64,000 nt of DNA from Candidatus Peribacteria bacterium (lineage in GTDB: Bacteria; Patescibacteriota; Gracilibacteria; BD1-5; UBA6164), in the NCBI GenBank assembly GCA_023898505.1, contig CP060226.1, positions 62,001-126,000 on the forward strand, written 5' to 3'. The notes below the pieces were generated by a model, which made no database searches, had not been told where the DNA came from, and was given only the letters and a program-made list of their open reading frames with translations. Both the position numbers and the translations under genes were made by a program. This document shows, piece by piece, positions 1 to 12,618 of this stretch. Every line of letters starts with the position of its first letter. Positions within the stretch are counted from its first letter, which is position 1.

Positions 1-2
1 TA

Positions 3-2969
3 TCTTTAAAAGAAATTGAGTCAGATAAATCAAAAGCCATTGCAGATTTAGTTGCTTTGCATATTTGATGGGATATACACGCTGATATAGAGGATATACA
101 AGGTCTGCCAGAAGTACCAGAAAGAAATGAACTACTTGTACAAATAATCAGAAATGAAGAACATGATGATCAATTAGAAATGTTTGAGCGATTGAAATGC
201 TTGTTTGTATTAGAAGACTTGGATGATGTTATACAGAGGTTAAATATTGATATGGACTCATGAGCACTGATACAAGATGCAATAGATTATATTGGCGAAA
301 ACGGTTGACTCAATTCATTTTATAGAAAGACGTCTATGTGAGTATGAAATGTGGCATACGAAGATATGGCTACTAGTTTATGGCAACAAAAAAAAGATCG
401 AGATAGTTTTTCTGAGCTTGATTTTACTCAACAAGTAGATATGGTAGAAGACTTTTTTCCTGCTAGAAGCATTGCTCGAGAAAAGATATTATTTGAGGAG
501 ATTGATCATAGATCAGAGGAGGATAAATATTATATACTTTCTCGTTTACAGATACCATTTTTTCAAGATCAATTGAGAGATCAATTATGGGGGATGTTCT
601 TGGATGAGCATGCAGATAATGATGTGAACGAATTGTTTCAGAAGTTGTTAGAACTATATCCTACAGCGTCATTTCATAGAGATGAACAGATAAATGCTCT
701 CTTGCTCACCTATCCAACAAACTACGCTTGGGTACAGGAAATTAAAAGAGAACATATGTATAGTGGTAATACTCTCGTACATACGGATGATGAACAATTA
801 CTATCTTTGATGCTGTTGAGGGTATATGGGAGCATTGCATACTTTCTTCCTTCCGATATGAAATATAAGGGTTTTAGAAATATAATTGAGGGTATAAGAA
901 ATGAAGATAGTTTACTAAGTGCATTTGGCTTATCTGATAAAAGAGAAATATTTCGTACTCTATTCTTGTGAGAATTCACGCTTTTCGAAAACATAGCCTT
1001 TAGAGCAGAAATACAAACATTATTTCTTGAAGACGCTTTTCAGTGAAAAGATAAAGAGAGATATTTAGTGTATAAAATTCTAGAGCCACAAAGTGTGTTA
1101 TTAGATATCCTGTCAGAAATTCAATGACCAGGAAGTGTAAATGTAAGAGATGATACTTTTACTGCTTTTGAGTCATGGTTAAATGACAAGGATATCGATT
1201 ATTTAGAAGAGTATATTAACTTTGACAGTCTTGTATCTAGTGAGTGAAGATTGATTACAAATTCTGTCCTAGATAAGGAAGTGTTATCACAGCAGTATGT
1301 AGATGATGTGGATTGAGCTGTAGCTCCTGGAGAGGAAGAAATAGTTTTCTTATTTTTTATACGTTACAAGCATCTGTTGAGGCAAAAATTACAATCGTAT
1401 ACTTCAAACATTACATCTTTCTGACAAAGCTTTTTAGCCATTCTCGATACATTACCCACAAGGAAACAATGACAAGTGATAGCTGATTTCTTTTCCCGAG
1501 TCGTAGGACAGAAGGGCTTAGATTATGCTGATATATTTGTTATCTTCCTAGAGGCCTTAGGTTTACCATATATCAAGGCATGACAGCAATTAGCCAGTAT
1601 CTGAGCTGTTGACGATGCAATTAGTAGAAAACTTTTGAAATTAACATCCAGAGTAGAACCGATATCTATATTTCATGTGTGGGATGTACTTTGGCAAGAA
1701 TATGGTGAAAGGATAGGCTTTATCAAGGAATCACCATGATTGTGTGCGGTTGCATCAGTTCGTCAGAGTCATTATATGGTGGATTACACTTGACAGCGTA
1801 GAATATTAAAATTTATACGTCCCGAAGTACTGCATGAGGTATCGATGTTGTTAGATTCTGTACGCACATTTGTTGGTAAAACAAAAACTGACACGGGATT
1901 ATTATGATCGGAGGTTTTTTTACCAGAAGGCATTGTTGAGAATGTTGTGAGAGACACGGATAAGGAAGTACATTCTATAGAGGATAGAAACCAGCAGTCT
2001 ATTTATAGGTGAAAATACCAGGGAAGAAAAATAGGAAAAGCCCAATTAAATATACCGGTAGTAGATAACGATAGATCTACAAATATTATTACGATAGAAA
2101 CAGAAGCTCCATGAGTCCCAATTTCTGAATTAGATTTTATTCCAGAGCAGGCAGATTTATTAATATTTCTATTTTCTACGATTATGGATTCTGGAAAAAT
2201 TTGAGTGCCATATCATGCTGATGTGCATCCCGGAAATATTATGTATGATGAGGGTAATTGAATACTTTCATTAGTTGATTTTGGAATTACCGGGACTCTT
2301 AATAATGATGGAATTATGTTATTTCTTGCTCTACTGAAAGAACTTTATGAAGCAGATAGAGATAAAATCATAGATACCCTGCTTACTATACATATTTTAC
2401 ATGGAGGAGATGTAAAAGATATAGACATTCCATTTTTACAACTTAATATCACCGGACTGATTGAGCATATATGATCAGACATCTTTGATTTTCAGGGTTT
2501 CTCTCTGAAGTTTTTAAGTATTGTCCAAGAGCAAAAGATACACTTATGAGATGAACTATTTAACTTGATTCGAACATTGAGTCAAAAATGATATATGATA
2601 AAAGGACAAGAATGACTAGCCCAGAAATTACTACGTAATGAAGCGATAAAAAGTATTTTAAAAAGTGAAAGTCCAAATTTAAAAGCAGCAAGGAATCAAG
2701 TAGAAGCAATGCACTTTGTAAATCAGGTAAGCGAGATTAGGTTGCAGTCATGAACTCGAGTTAAAGGTGACGACGATAAAGTATATACAGTGACTACAGA
2801 GGTATTGCTTTCTCCTGATAATGTCTGAGGTAGTGGCTACTTTATGGTGCCTCTTAAGGATAGTGATAACCGTGAAGTAAATGTTGCTATATTACCAGGT
2901 AGACATACTTATACAGTCAAGGTGGCGGGTAAGTGGATTTCGATATCAAGTATTCTTTATTCATCGTAG
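3..2969 (+). CDS. UbiB/ABC1 (AarF)-like atypical protein kinase, 5' end outside window
   Basis: The frame is already open at the left edge and runs 988 codons to TAG, reading through many UGA (Gly) codons. The C-terminal third carries the ABC1/UbiB signature: an LGLPYIKAGQ segment near base 1560, a VRQSH plus ILKFIRPEV block with the ATP-binding Lys near 1760-1830, the catalytic HADVHPGN loop near 2210-2240 and a metal-binding DFG near 2275. UbiB-family proteins are atypical kinases/ATPases linked to isoprenoid lipid or quinone metabolism, but no quinone genes are visible here. The roughly 580 residues before the kinase are helical, acidic and unrecognised, making the protein much longer than the usual ~550 residues. 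The gene converges on the next one with 3 bases between stops. Confidence 0.85.
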
Positions 2970-2972
2970 TAA

Positions 2973-4682
2973 TTATTCTATCTCTCACATCTTTTTTAAT
3001 ACTTCTTGTATATTTCCATACTTTTCACTATAAAAACGGTTCAGATTGATCGAGTTTTTGGTAAAGATATTTCGGTAGTAGATAGACTCAGGATTCCATA
3101 AGTCTGGGAGTTTCTGTATCCCTTTTTCATAGTAAGATCTTGCCGTTTCATAAAACTCAAATTTCTCGAGAGTTTCCCCGCAGTAAAAATAATTTTCTAC
3201 ACTTGGGTAGCTATAGGTAAGCTTATGACAGTCTGAAACCAGATCATTTCCAGTATAGATATTCGCTAAAAAATAGGCTTCGGAATCATACCCATCTACG
3301 GATCTCCCAGTATCAATATCTCACTGTTTGTAGTAGTTTCGAGCCTGATAATGGAATCGAGTTACTGCAAGTTCATAGTTTCATTTATAGGCATCAACCT
3401 CGGAGAGATAGTATCGAGGAGAGTAACTGAGGGATAAAAATGTAAAAAACAATACGACATACCAAAATATTCAGATTTTTCTTTGAGGAATTGGGTGTTT
3501 TTTTGCGAGACTTGCGATGTAAAAAATAAGTAGTAGATATGAGACGATACTTGCAAAGTGAAAGAAGAGAAAGAAAAGAGCGAGAATTATTGCGTGAAAA
3601 TGTGGACTCTTCTTTTTCTGGTAGCTCGGAAGTTCTCGTACTAGGTAGAGAAAGATTCCAAGTCCTATGAGTCCAAAATTATACCATATTTCTAAAAATA
3701 TGTTGTGCACCTTATCGGCATGATACCCATAATTTTCAAAGATATAGAGTTCTGGAGCTTTATACGCATCAAACACTCCACCGAGAGTTCCAAGTCCATT
3801 TCCGATGATGAGAGTTTTTATGTCCTGAAATTGTATATGGAGCATGGTTTCCCATATATACCACCTCGAGATGAAGGAGTGCAGTTTTTCGTGAGGGATA
3901 ATTCAAAAGTAGAGAGACAAGAGAAATCCAACCAGGATACAAATTCCTCCTATTATTGCTACAGAGTATGAATACTTGTTTCGTTTTTGCTGCCAATAAT
4001 AGAGACTATACACGATGAGTATAGCGATACCAATGTAGCTTTTTGTGAGGATAATCGCCGCGACAATAATACTGGTACTCGCGAGATATACCGGATGTTT
4101 CAGAGAGCACTTTTTAAAAAGAAATGGGATGATGAGTAGGAGATAGAGGGCAACGTAATTTGCCTGTCAAAACGTAGAGATCAGTCGAGATCAGAATTCA
4201 CCATAGTCGACAGAAGGAATAAAGAACTCTTTTATACCGATACCACTGACTAGCACTCATCCGAGGATGACGTAGGGAAGTATGTGTTTTTTGAGGTGCT
4301 TATGATGGTGGAGTTCATTATAGAGGATGATATAGAGAGCGATGAGATTATTAAACATCAGAAATGAGTGCCCCATATCTCGAGTACCGAAAAATGAAGT
4401 CAGAGGAGAAAGTGAAAGAATCGTGCTAAAAGCGAGAGTTACGTAGATGATAATAATTATCTTATACTGTTTATACCCGAGGTGAACACTTGATTCATGG
4501 GTGTAGAGCTTGAAACCATACAATAAGATGAGAAGAGCACTGATAGTGTTAAAGGCCATAACCTTTGTAAATTCATAGTTTCCTTCTACAAGAGGTCAGA
4601 TGGGCACTCAAAAAAGAGAGAGGATATTTGAAGATACCAGTGGGAGTACGATAAGCAGGAGGATAAGAAAAATTTTTTGCAT
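2973..4682 (-). CDS. O-antigen ligase/polymerase-like polytopic membrane protein with C-terminal TPR-like tail
   Basis: This 569-residue protein starts at ATG 4682 with a signal-anchor-like hydrophobic segment and has about ten further membrane spans to about residue 400. The Wzy_C/WaaL-type motif IIGNGLGTLGG followed by HNIFLEIWYNFGLIGL lies near residues 292-335; it is typical of O-antigen ligases and of bacterial proteins that transfer glycans to pilins or lipids. The last ~165 residues are soluble, rich in Tyr and Arg, with the spacing of TPR helices (ARNYYKQGDID, ARSYYEKGIQKLP). Glycan ligation at the cell surface is inferred from the family only. Several glycines, including the one that links the membrane part to the tail (3471-3473), are UGA. 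Confidence 0.75.
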
Positions 4683-4803
4683 GGTTTTTCTCGTTAGCTT
4701 TTCCTGAGTATATTGAAAAAATGAAAAAAAGTAAGGAAGAGATGTTGACTTTATTGATTATTTATTAATATTTAATGAGTGATTTTTGTGACTAATTTAC
4801 GAT

Positions 4804-5001
4804 ATGAAAGATTGAATAGTAAAGGAAGTAATAGTAGTTTATTGACCTGATATGACGGGGAAAGCAACACTTTATCCATCAGATTTAACTAAGGAATGAA
4901 TTGCAGCAGCTTTATTTAAGGAAGTATGAATGGAATGTGTTGTATGAGATAATATATGTTGTAGGGTTGTAGGAATATTAGATATTTGAAAATTACACTA
5001 A
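4804..5001 (+). CDS. Small hypothetical protein, UGA-rich
   Basis: Translated with UGA as Gly, ATG 4804 opens a 65-residue frame ending TAA; with the standard code it would stop at codon 4. Six of its eight glycines are UGA. The product is globular-looking with no membrane segment and four Cys, including a CC pair (ECVVGDNICCRVV). The stop overlaps the convergent elp3 stop by four bases, which fits a real gene in a compact genome. I do not recognise the family. Confidence 0.55.
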
Positions 5002-6722
5002 ATCACCTTCACCATATACTCTCCTTCGAGATGATATCCTCGTTTTTCATAGTATGGTCGTACTCACACTCCAGCGATAACGGCCATTTTTTTGTAGCCA
5101 TTTTCTCTGGCTATCTTTTCCGCTTCTGCAATTAATTTTTTTCAAAATCCAAGGTGCTGCCCAAAAGTACTTCCTTTTTCTCCGATACTGAGTTGATCCC
5201 CAAAGGTGTGGATTTCTCGGATGATTGCTGCTTCGGATAATTCTGGAAGATGGCTGATAATACTTTCAGCTTTTTCAGAATAAGAATCACTGTTCATTCT
5301 TCACTGTTCACTCTTCACTCAAGCAGGTATTCTGAGTCTTAGTAGACTAAAAATTGTTCTGTCTGTAGGATCTTCAAACGTCAGAAAGTACTCCATGCCC
5401 CCAGAGGCTTCATAGGAAGTAGTATGCAGTACAGCTTTCTCTGGATCATTGTCTCCATCTTTGATTTCACGGGAGCGAATATCTTGCAGTTTTCTCCCTT
5501 GTTTTTTGAGTTTATCTTCGACAATCTGACGGAGGTTGGAAATTGTAGAGCCGTGTAAAATCTCACTGGCGGGGATGTCGCGATAGGTGCGATTAATACG
5601 CACATACTCTGGTACCATGGCTTCGAGGTCTGCCATGAGGGCAATCAGTGTCTCATCATCATAGGCTTCAAATCATCCCTGTTTCCAAACTTCTGTGAGT
5701 TCCGATTTATCCGTGACAACCATCGGGTAGATTTTGAGTTCGTCAGGACGGAAGTCAGGATTATCAAAGACTTCTTGCATCGATGCCTTGTCTATTTCAG
5801 GAGTAGAACCGAGGAGATTCGGCATCATATGAGCTACGACTTTAAAACCAGCATCCTTGAGGAGTTTTGTAGCTTCAATCGATTCCTGGTTTCCATGTCC
5901 ACGTTTGTTGAGAGCGTTGATTTCATCGTTGGTGGTCTGATATCAGATTTCGACGCGAGTTACACCATAGTTTCTGAGGCGAGTAATTTCTTCTGGGGTA
6001 ATCCAATCTGGGCGTGTTTCTATCGCAATACCGATAACTCTACATCTTGAAGTTTCATTGAGCTTTTTTGCTTCTTCTAGACTTTCAGATGCCTTGAGTT
6101 TATAGCCGGCTTTTATTTTGAAACTGGCAAACTTATCGGAAGAAAGGTTGGTTTCTTCGATGTGTTCTTTCATCTCGTCATAACTATTAAAGGCATCATA
6201 AATTCCTTTGATAAATTGTTCTTGGTATTTCTTTGGATAAAAGGACCAAGTCCCCCCAATGATACGGACGTCATTTTTTTCTATTTTGTGTCCCGTAACT
6301 TCAAGGGCGCGGAGACGATTATGAATTTGAAGAATCGGATCAAATTTATTGAGCTCTGCACGCATAACGGCTGGTTCATTGGGGATGTAGGATTTTGGAA
6401 GACCTTCAAAAGTAGGACAATAGACACATTTTCCAGGACAACCAAAAAATTCTGTCAGGAGACTGATAACGGTGACTCCCGACAAACTTCTAACTCCACG
6501 TTTTCTGAGGATTTTCTTGAAACGAAAGTCTTCTTTTAGCTCTCATGTAGCGATACGCTCATTGTAGCGCTCAAGTATCTGGATAGAGGGAACGGGTTTT
6601 GCGATACTATATTTTTTATAGATTTCATTTTTTATCTTATGATACGTCTCTTTATTGAGGGTATCTATATGTTTTAGTCCTGTTTCTAAAATCTCATCGA
6701 TGATGTGTGCTCAGATAGACAT
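4998..6722 (-). CDS. elp3: Elp3-family radical SAM/GNAT tRNA uridine-34 modifying enzyme
   Basis: 574 residues from ATG 6722. The radical SAM cluster CPGKCVYC supplies Cys95, Cys99 and Cys102, and the following segments (NEPAVMRAELNKFDP, VRIIGGTWSFYP, IAIETRPDWI, GVTRVEIG) are typical of Elp3. The C-terminal ~95 residues form the GNAT acetyltransferase domain with the acetyl-CoA loop GQHLGFGKKLI. Elp3 makes 5-carboxymethyluridine at the tRNA wobble position from acetyl-CoA and SAM; bacterial stand-alone Elp3 is found in several CPR lineages. Between the two domains, near residues 467-478, lies a short insertion encoded by a GTTCACTCTTCAC-type direct repeat (5287-5321) that keeps the frame open. 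Confidence 0.9.
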
Positions 6723-6913
6723 GCAAAAAATCTAAAAAATAGTTCGCGCGTATTATACGAGGATTTGAAATAATTCAAGAACCGATGAAAAATAAATTAA
6801 TACAGAATTAATATATATTAAAAATAATAGTACTGGTTCTGTAAAGTAACTTTTTTGAGAACTTGATTTTTATGTGATACTATGAATATATAAATTTTTT
6901 ATACTCAAGAAAC

Positions 6914-9900
6914 GTGAATATACAGCAAATTCTGAGACATAAGTGAAAGATATACATTGCCACCATTACGTTGGCAGCAATATTTTTTTCGTATATGCAT
7001 CTTATTGCGCTTGCTGAGTATTTTCGTTTAGAAAACTTTAACTCGACAGATTATAGCTATGATACCCAAAAGATTGAAGTACAGAGTGGAAGTCTTCAAT
7101 TGAAACAAGATTCGTTATTTGATGGCTTAATGGCATATTATAAGTTTGAAGAGAGTTCTTGGAGTGGGGTAGCTGGTGAAGTCATTGATAATTCTGGAAA
7201 TGAAAATAATGGGAAAGCATTTAATGGGGCTCAAACAATCACAAATACCTGAGTTCATGTGTGAGAGAGAATGGCAAGTTTTAATGGGGTAGATCAAAGA
7301 TTAGAAATTCCACATAATGCCTCTCTAAATTCTACAGGAGGATTTACATTTTCGGCGTTTATTAATAAGCAATGAGAACCAAGTGTATGATGGACACCAC
7401 TCGTCAGCAAGGGATTAAGTGCAAATTATTATGTTGGTATTTGGGCAAAAACCAATGAGATATACTTTACCTATTATGATGGCTCTTGGCATGATGTACT
7501 GTCTGGTTTAAGTATCGCCGATGGGCAAAATGATTTTGTATCTGTTAGAGTTGAAGGTACAGAGGTGCATTTTCGAGTAAACAATACAACGGTAACAAAA
7601 ACCAAGCCCACTTCTAGTTTAACTCCAAATTCTGGTGTTTTGAGAATGGGAGGATTTAACTATATGAACGGGTATATGGATGAAGTAATGCTTTGGAATA
7701 GAGCTATTACGGATGATGAAGAATTGGCTATCTATAATTCAGGATTAGGAAAAGTATTAAGTCAGTATGCTTTTGATATTCCTACCGTAACAACCAACTC
7801 TGGTTTCTCGGATGTAGCTATTTCCGCTTTTACTGGGTTTACAGAACAATTGTGAACAGGCACAACAGGAAGTGTGAAATACCAGCTTTCAGCAAATGGA
7901 ACAGATTGGAAGTATTATAGTGGTTCTTGGATTACCGCAACCGGATCCGTACTGAATCAGACAAATACTGCAAGTGAAATAAGCGCACATATTACATCAT
8001 TTTCTACAGGAGGTCACTCAATATACGTCAAGGCTTTTCTTGTATCTGATGGAAGTCAACAGGTAAGTATTGATCACATCGATATTTCGTATGCGACAGG
8101 AAGTACATCGACTGGATCGACTTCTTGAGTATTTCATATCACAAACTTTTCTCCAGATGCATTTTCTTATAATCCTCTCCAAGTTCATACCGAAGGAGAT
8201 GAAACTAGTGGTCTTGTTGGGTACTGGAAATTTGATGATTCCGCCTATACGGGAAGTGGCTATGAAGTTGTAGATAGTGGACCGCATGAGTATAAGGGAC
8301 AGGCAATGAATGGTCTCAGCGTTGCCGGGGGAAAATTAGGAAATGCAGGACTATTTGATGGGGTGAATGATTTTGTTCAGGTACCAAATATTCAAAGTAG
8401 TTTAAATGGTCTTACGACGCTATCTTTGTCTACATGGGTAAAATCAAGCCTTGTCCATACAGATAGGGGAATTATTTATGGGAAAGATCCTGATGGTCTT
8501 GATTGGCCGATTTCTTTAAGATATGATGCAGATGGTGCTGGAGGATGAGGAGTAAATGTTATTAAGGTTTGACTCTGATCAGGGAATGGGGTATCTGGAA
8601 ATACTGCTACAAGTCTTGTTGAGACGCAATCGAATATTCAAACAACGAATTGGCAACATATCGTTGTAACACGGACACAAGGAACAAACCCAAAAGTATA
8701 TCTTGATGGGGTTTTGAATCCTCTTTTCTGGTCCGATAATCAAGGAACAGTTTTAGGGAATATACAAAAATTACTTATCTGAAAGTGATGAAAAGATGCG
8801 GCTTCTTCTTGGAGTGGGAAGATAGATGAGGTGGCAATATGGAGTGGTTCAAAAGATGCAAGTTTTGTCAGTAGTCTGTATAACTCTGGAAGTGGACGTT
8901 CACTCGATATTTATGATCGTATGATGACGGCAAGGTCATTTTCAGGAGTTGCGGAAGCCTATACTTTGACGGGAGTAGTTGATGCAAACGTAACTGCCTT
9001 TACTGGATTCACAGAACAACTTGGTACGTGATCAACAGGAAACATCTCCTATCAACTCTCAACTGATGGAGCGAATTGGAAATACTATAATGGAAGCTCT
9101 TGGGTATCAGGATCAGGATATACTCAGGCGAATAGTGCCAGTGAAATAAATACAGACATTCGTACATTTGTGAGTGCTTCAGGAAGTTTGTATGTAAAAG
9201 TATTTTTACAGTCAAATGGAACCACAAAACCAATTCTGGATGGACTCGATATTGGGTATACAACAGCGCCACAATATAATGCTCCGACAGATATGTGATT
9301 GAGCTCTACCGGGATTACAGAAAATGTAGCAACGGGAACACTCGTAGGAACTTTATCGAGTGTAGATGTTGATAGCGGAGAGATGTACACCTATAGTCTT
9401 GTTTCATGAACTGGAGATACGGATAATGCTAAGTTTAGTATTTCTTGAAGCGGACTGTATGTAGAAGTTTCACCAGACTATGAGACACAGAGTGGCTACA
9501 GTGTGAGGGTAAAAACAGATGATGGACATAGCGGAATGTATGAGAAAGTGTTTGCAATTTCGGTACATGATGTCGATGAAGTTGCACCGATCGCACCAAC
9601 GATTCTCTCCCCAACAATATATCAAATCATGGGAGATACTGATTTTATCGTAACTGGGACAGGCGAAGCAAATACATCGTATACGATGATTACCGAAACG
9701 GTAACTTATACCGGAGTCGTTTCTTCTACTGGATATTTTTCACAGCTAGTAACAAATGATCTTTCAGAAGGTACAGGAGGTATTTCAGTATATCTCAAAG
9801 ATGCAAATAATAATACTGGATCTGCGACGATACGTTATGTTATCATTGGAGATGGAGACAATATCTCTAAGACCATAGAAAATGCAGCGCCAAATGGAGG

Positions 9901-11212
9901 GGATGGAAACAATGATGGAACAAATGATGCAGACCAGAATTTTGTTAGTTCCTTTTTAAATAGTGTTACGAGTGAGTATAATACCTTTGTAGCAACGGGG
10001 GCAAATGTACGTATTTCTCAAATATCGAGTATTTCAGAATCAAGTGTATGAGTGCAAGATGCAACATATGATTATCCTCTCTGACTCTGGAATTTTCAGG
10101 TAGTTGGGGCAGGAACATGATTTACTGCTCAAGTGAATATATACCTTGATACTATCTATGATACTTCGAGTTGGATCTATAAGAAGTATCATACTGATTC
10201 TTGAACCTATACAGATATCTCTTCCTCCATCAGTTATAGTACAGGCATGGTAGGAACCTGAGAAGTGACCATTATATCCTATAGTATTACCGATGGTGGC
10301 GCACTTGATGAAGATGGTATAGCAAACGGAGTGATTGTTGATCCATCTGGTCCTTCAGAAAGCTCAAGTAGTAGTTCTAGCTCTTCGTCGAGTTCATCAA
10401 GTAGTTCGAGTAGTTCTAGTTCTTCATCAAGCTCCTCTAGTAGCTCTTCAAGTAGTAGTTCTTCGTCAAGTAGTTCATCTTCTGGATGAGGTGGGGGAGG
10501 AAGAGGTTTTATTATGGATACGTGTCCAGATGGTGACTTGAGTCCGAGTTATTACGATCGTACTTGTATTGCGCCTGAGGACATGACCAGTAATGACGAT
10601 GCTGAACAAGCAGAGACAGATACGAGCGATCTTGTAGCCCCTCTTACTTCTCAGGTTGTACACGAAGTATCTCGTCTCTTACCAACAAAAACGCCATCGA
10701 AAAGGTACTCAGATGAACCATTATTATTTTCTGATGATGTGGAAGATATGACGGAGGTTTCTGATGCTATTACCACAAGAGATGATGTGAATGAGAATAC
10801 AAAAACGAAGGATGTTTGAGAACAACAAGTGAGGGTTGTATATGTACCATATGAAAAACCCGTGTATAATGCAGAAGTACCGCTAAAAACTTCCAAAGAA
10901 AGCGGGGAAAAATCCCCTGATTTTCAGGATGTAGAAACACAAAAAGATGAATCAGAATTAGAATTATTAAGCGCTTCAGATACAGAAGATATCGATACGA
11001 GGATAACAGATTCAAGCATGAATGAGATAATTCTTGCAGCGGTTTTTAGAGAATTCCGCTACTATCTGTATATTATTATCGGAGGTATGATACTCTCGTC
11101 ACTCTTTCACTATTTGATGTATCGACAGATGCTATGATGAAAGAATAAATGAAAAAAAAGAAAAAAACATAAACAGAGAAATTATATATTCAAAAATAAA
11201 AAAACAGCGTAG
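6914..11212 (+). CDS. Giant LamG/cadherin-like surface adhesin with poly-Ser stalk and C-terminal membrane anchor
   Basis: 1432 residues. I chose GTG 6914 because no in-frame ATG lies upstream and it precedes a signal peptide (KIYIATITLAAIFFSY). Domains in order: LamG/concanavalin-like ~72-285; a WKYY-containing module ~306-395; second LamG ~431-667; second WKYY module ~695-784; cadherin-like ~797-889; Ig-like ~890-980; a module resembling the choice-of-anchor U domain ~995-1146, ending ANGVIVDPSGP; a run of about 43 serines ~1148-1191; an acidic region; a transmembrane helix ~1383-1403 followed by a very basic tail. It is probably a cell-surface adhesin. The TAG stop lies in the loop of the terminator at 11199-11227. 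UGA glycines occur throughout, including three in the tail. Confidence 0.85.
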
Positions 11213-11227
11213 TAAAGCTGTTTTTTT
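11199..11227 (+). terminator. Rho-independent terminator of the LamG adhesin gene
   Basis: AAAAAACAGC and GCTGTTTTTTT form a stem with a short loop (GTAGTAAA) that contains the TAG stop of the adhesin gene. The T-run follows directly. Confidence 0.8.
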
Positions 11228-11286
11228 GATAGCTTGTTCTATGTATGATACTATATTTAAATGGAAATACTCTCTTTTACCCTCGT

Positions 11287-11901
11287 ATGTCCAAGAAAAA
11301 GAAGAAATACTTGAGAAAGATGAAGCAATTTCGCTCTCGATTAAAGAGCGGAGTGATTTTGTTGTTGATGGTCGTATTGCTGTTTAAAGATACCGACTTT
11401 ATTGCCATCGCCGACTTTTTTTGAAGTGCTAGGGCTCCAGAGATAGAAGAGACTCTACAAAAAAAAGAAGTAAAAAAAGAAGAGGCAAAGATAACTACGA
11501 CAACAGAAGTCTCTAAAAAAGAAGTACAAGAGTCATCGAAAGATATGGGAAAGAAAGAAGAAGTTCAAATAGAAACCAAGAAACCCAAAGATCCATGATT
11601 TACTCTTGAAGTGCTTGGGCTTGGATATGGAGAAAAAGCACACAAGTTATTGCAGTTTTCAAAGAGTCTCTCATGAGCAACGATAAAAAATACCCACTAC
11701 TATGTTTCTGGTAATGGGCGTGACTGGAAGTCGTATAAGGATGATGCATGGCAACCGCTTACGAGTCATAAACTCAGTGAGGCCAATGACTATACTACTC
11801 TCAAAGAAGTAATCGATACCTTTCCAGTAAGTAATCGTATGTATATCAAGGTAATTGTTTCTCAAAACGGTACCCAGAGGATGTACTTGCAGGAGTTGTA
11901 G
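11287..11901 (+). CDS. Membrane-anchored protein sharing the WKYY module of the LamG adhesin
   Basis: 204 residues: a basic N-terminus, one short hydrophobic helix (~22-33), a Lys/Glu-rich charged linker (~60-110) and a C-terminal module. That module (YYVSGNGRDWKSYKDD, then SEANDYTTLKEVIDTF, MYIKVIVSQNGTQ) matches the two repeats in the preceding gene in spacing and key residues (YQLSANGTDWKYYSG, TASEISAHITSF, IYVKAFLVSDG). The gene lies 74 bases after the adhesin, in the same direction but behind a terminator. The function is unknown; a surface partner or receptor for the adhesin is an inference. The C-terminus converges on the next gene with two bases between them. Confidence 0.75.
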
Positions 11902-11903
11902 TT

Positions 11904-12482
11904 TTATAGTGACCACTTTTTTCATTCATATGGTGGTGGCAGTACAATAGTATCATCTGAGAATGTATCTGGCTTTACTCACATACATTCCCATACTCAG
12001 AGGTAATTTATCGTCTGTTGAGAATTCGGCGCATTTCAGTCGGTGGCTTGAGTATTTGCATCTACACATTCTTCGTATCTATTTCGCATACACCACATAG
12101 CATCTTGAATAGCACGTTGAGGATCTGCTTCAATAACTATGGAAAGCTTTCCACTGTCGTTTATACCATCTCCATCAGCATCTTGAGGTTCTAATCTTCT
12201 ATTTACCTGGATGCTTTGTTGAGTAGCCTCCAATTGACAGGCTCAGAGAAATCCAGGCAAGACTGATTCTGGAGGAAGAGTTTCATCTATGTAAAACCTT
12301 GCTCACAATTCTCCTTGTCGATACAACCTCCAAGATTCTTCATCAAAACAGTAGGGAGTACCAAGTATATCGGCACAATTCCAAGCGATATCGTTAGTTA
12401 GATCTGTAGTTTCAGTAGCAAAAGAAATGGAATTACCTAAAAAAAGTAATCATGCTATAGATGTCTGAATGAATCACTTCAT
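11904..12482 (-). CDS. Secreted hypothetical protein, cysteine-containing
   Basis: 192 residues from ATG 12482. The first ~22 residues (GFIQTSIAGLLFLGNSISFA) look like a signal peptide cleaved after SFA. The mature part contains about seven cysteines and an acidic DADGDGINDSGK segment resembling a calcium-binding loop, ending in a proline stretch (VLPPPYEGKKWSL). Four UGA glycines lie in the coding frame. I do not recognise the family. Its position back to back with the adhesin locus suggests another cell-envelope protein. Confidence 0.65.
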
Positions 12483-12618
12483 GTTTTAATAGGTTATTTA
12501 TTGTATTTCAATTATATTAATAGTAATATAATACATATTGTCAATACATTTTTCTTACTTTATTTCAATATTTTCATATACTTGTATAATAAGTTATACT
12601 TTTCTAACTCTTTATACT

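Noticed and set aside
351..971. Separate short genes in the UbiB region and elsewhere, as given by standard-code frames
   Set aside because: They are slices of one frame cut at UGA. Joining them with UGA as Gly restores full-length families, so they are neither separate genes nor pseudogenes.
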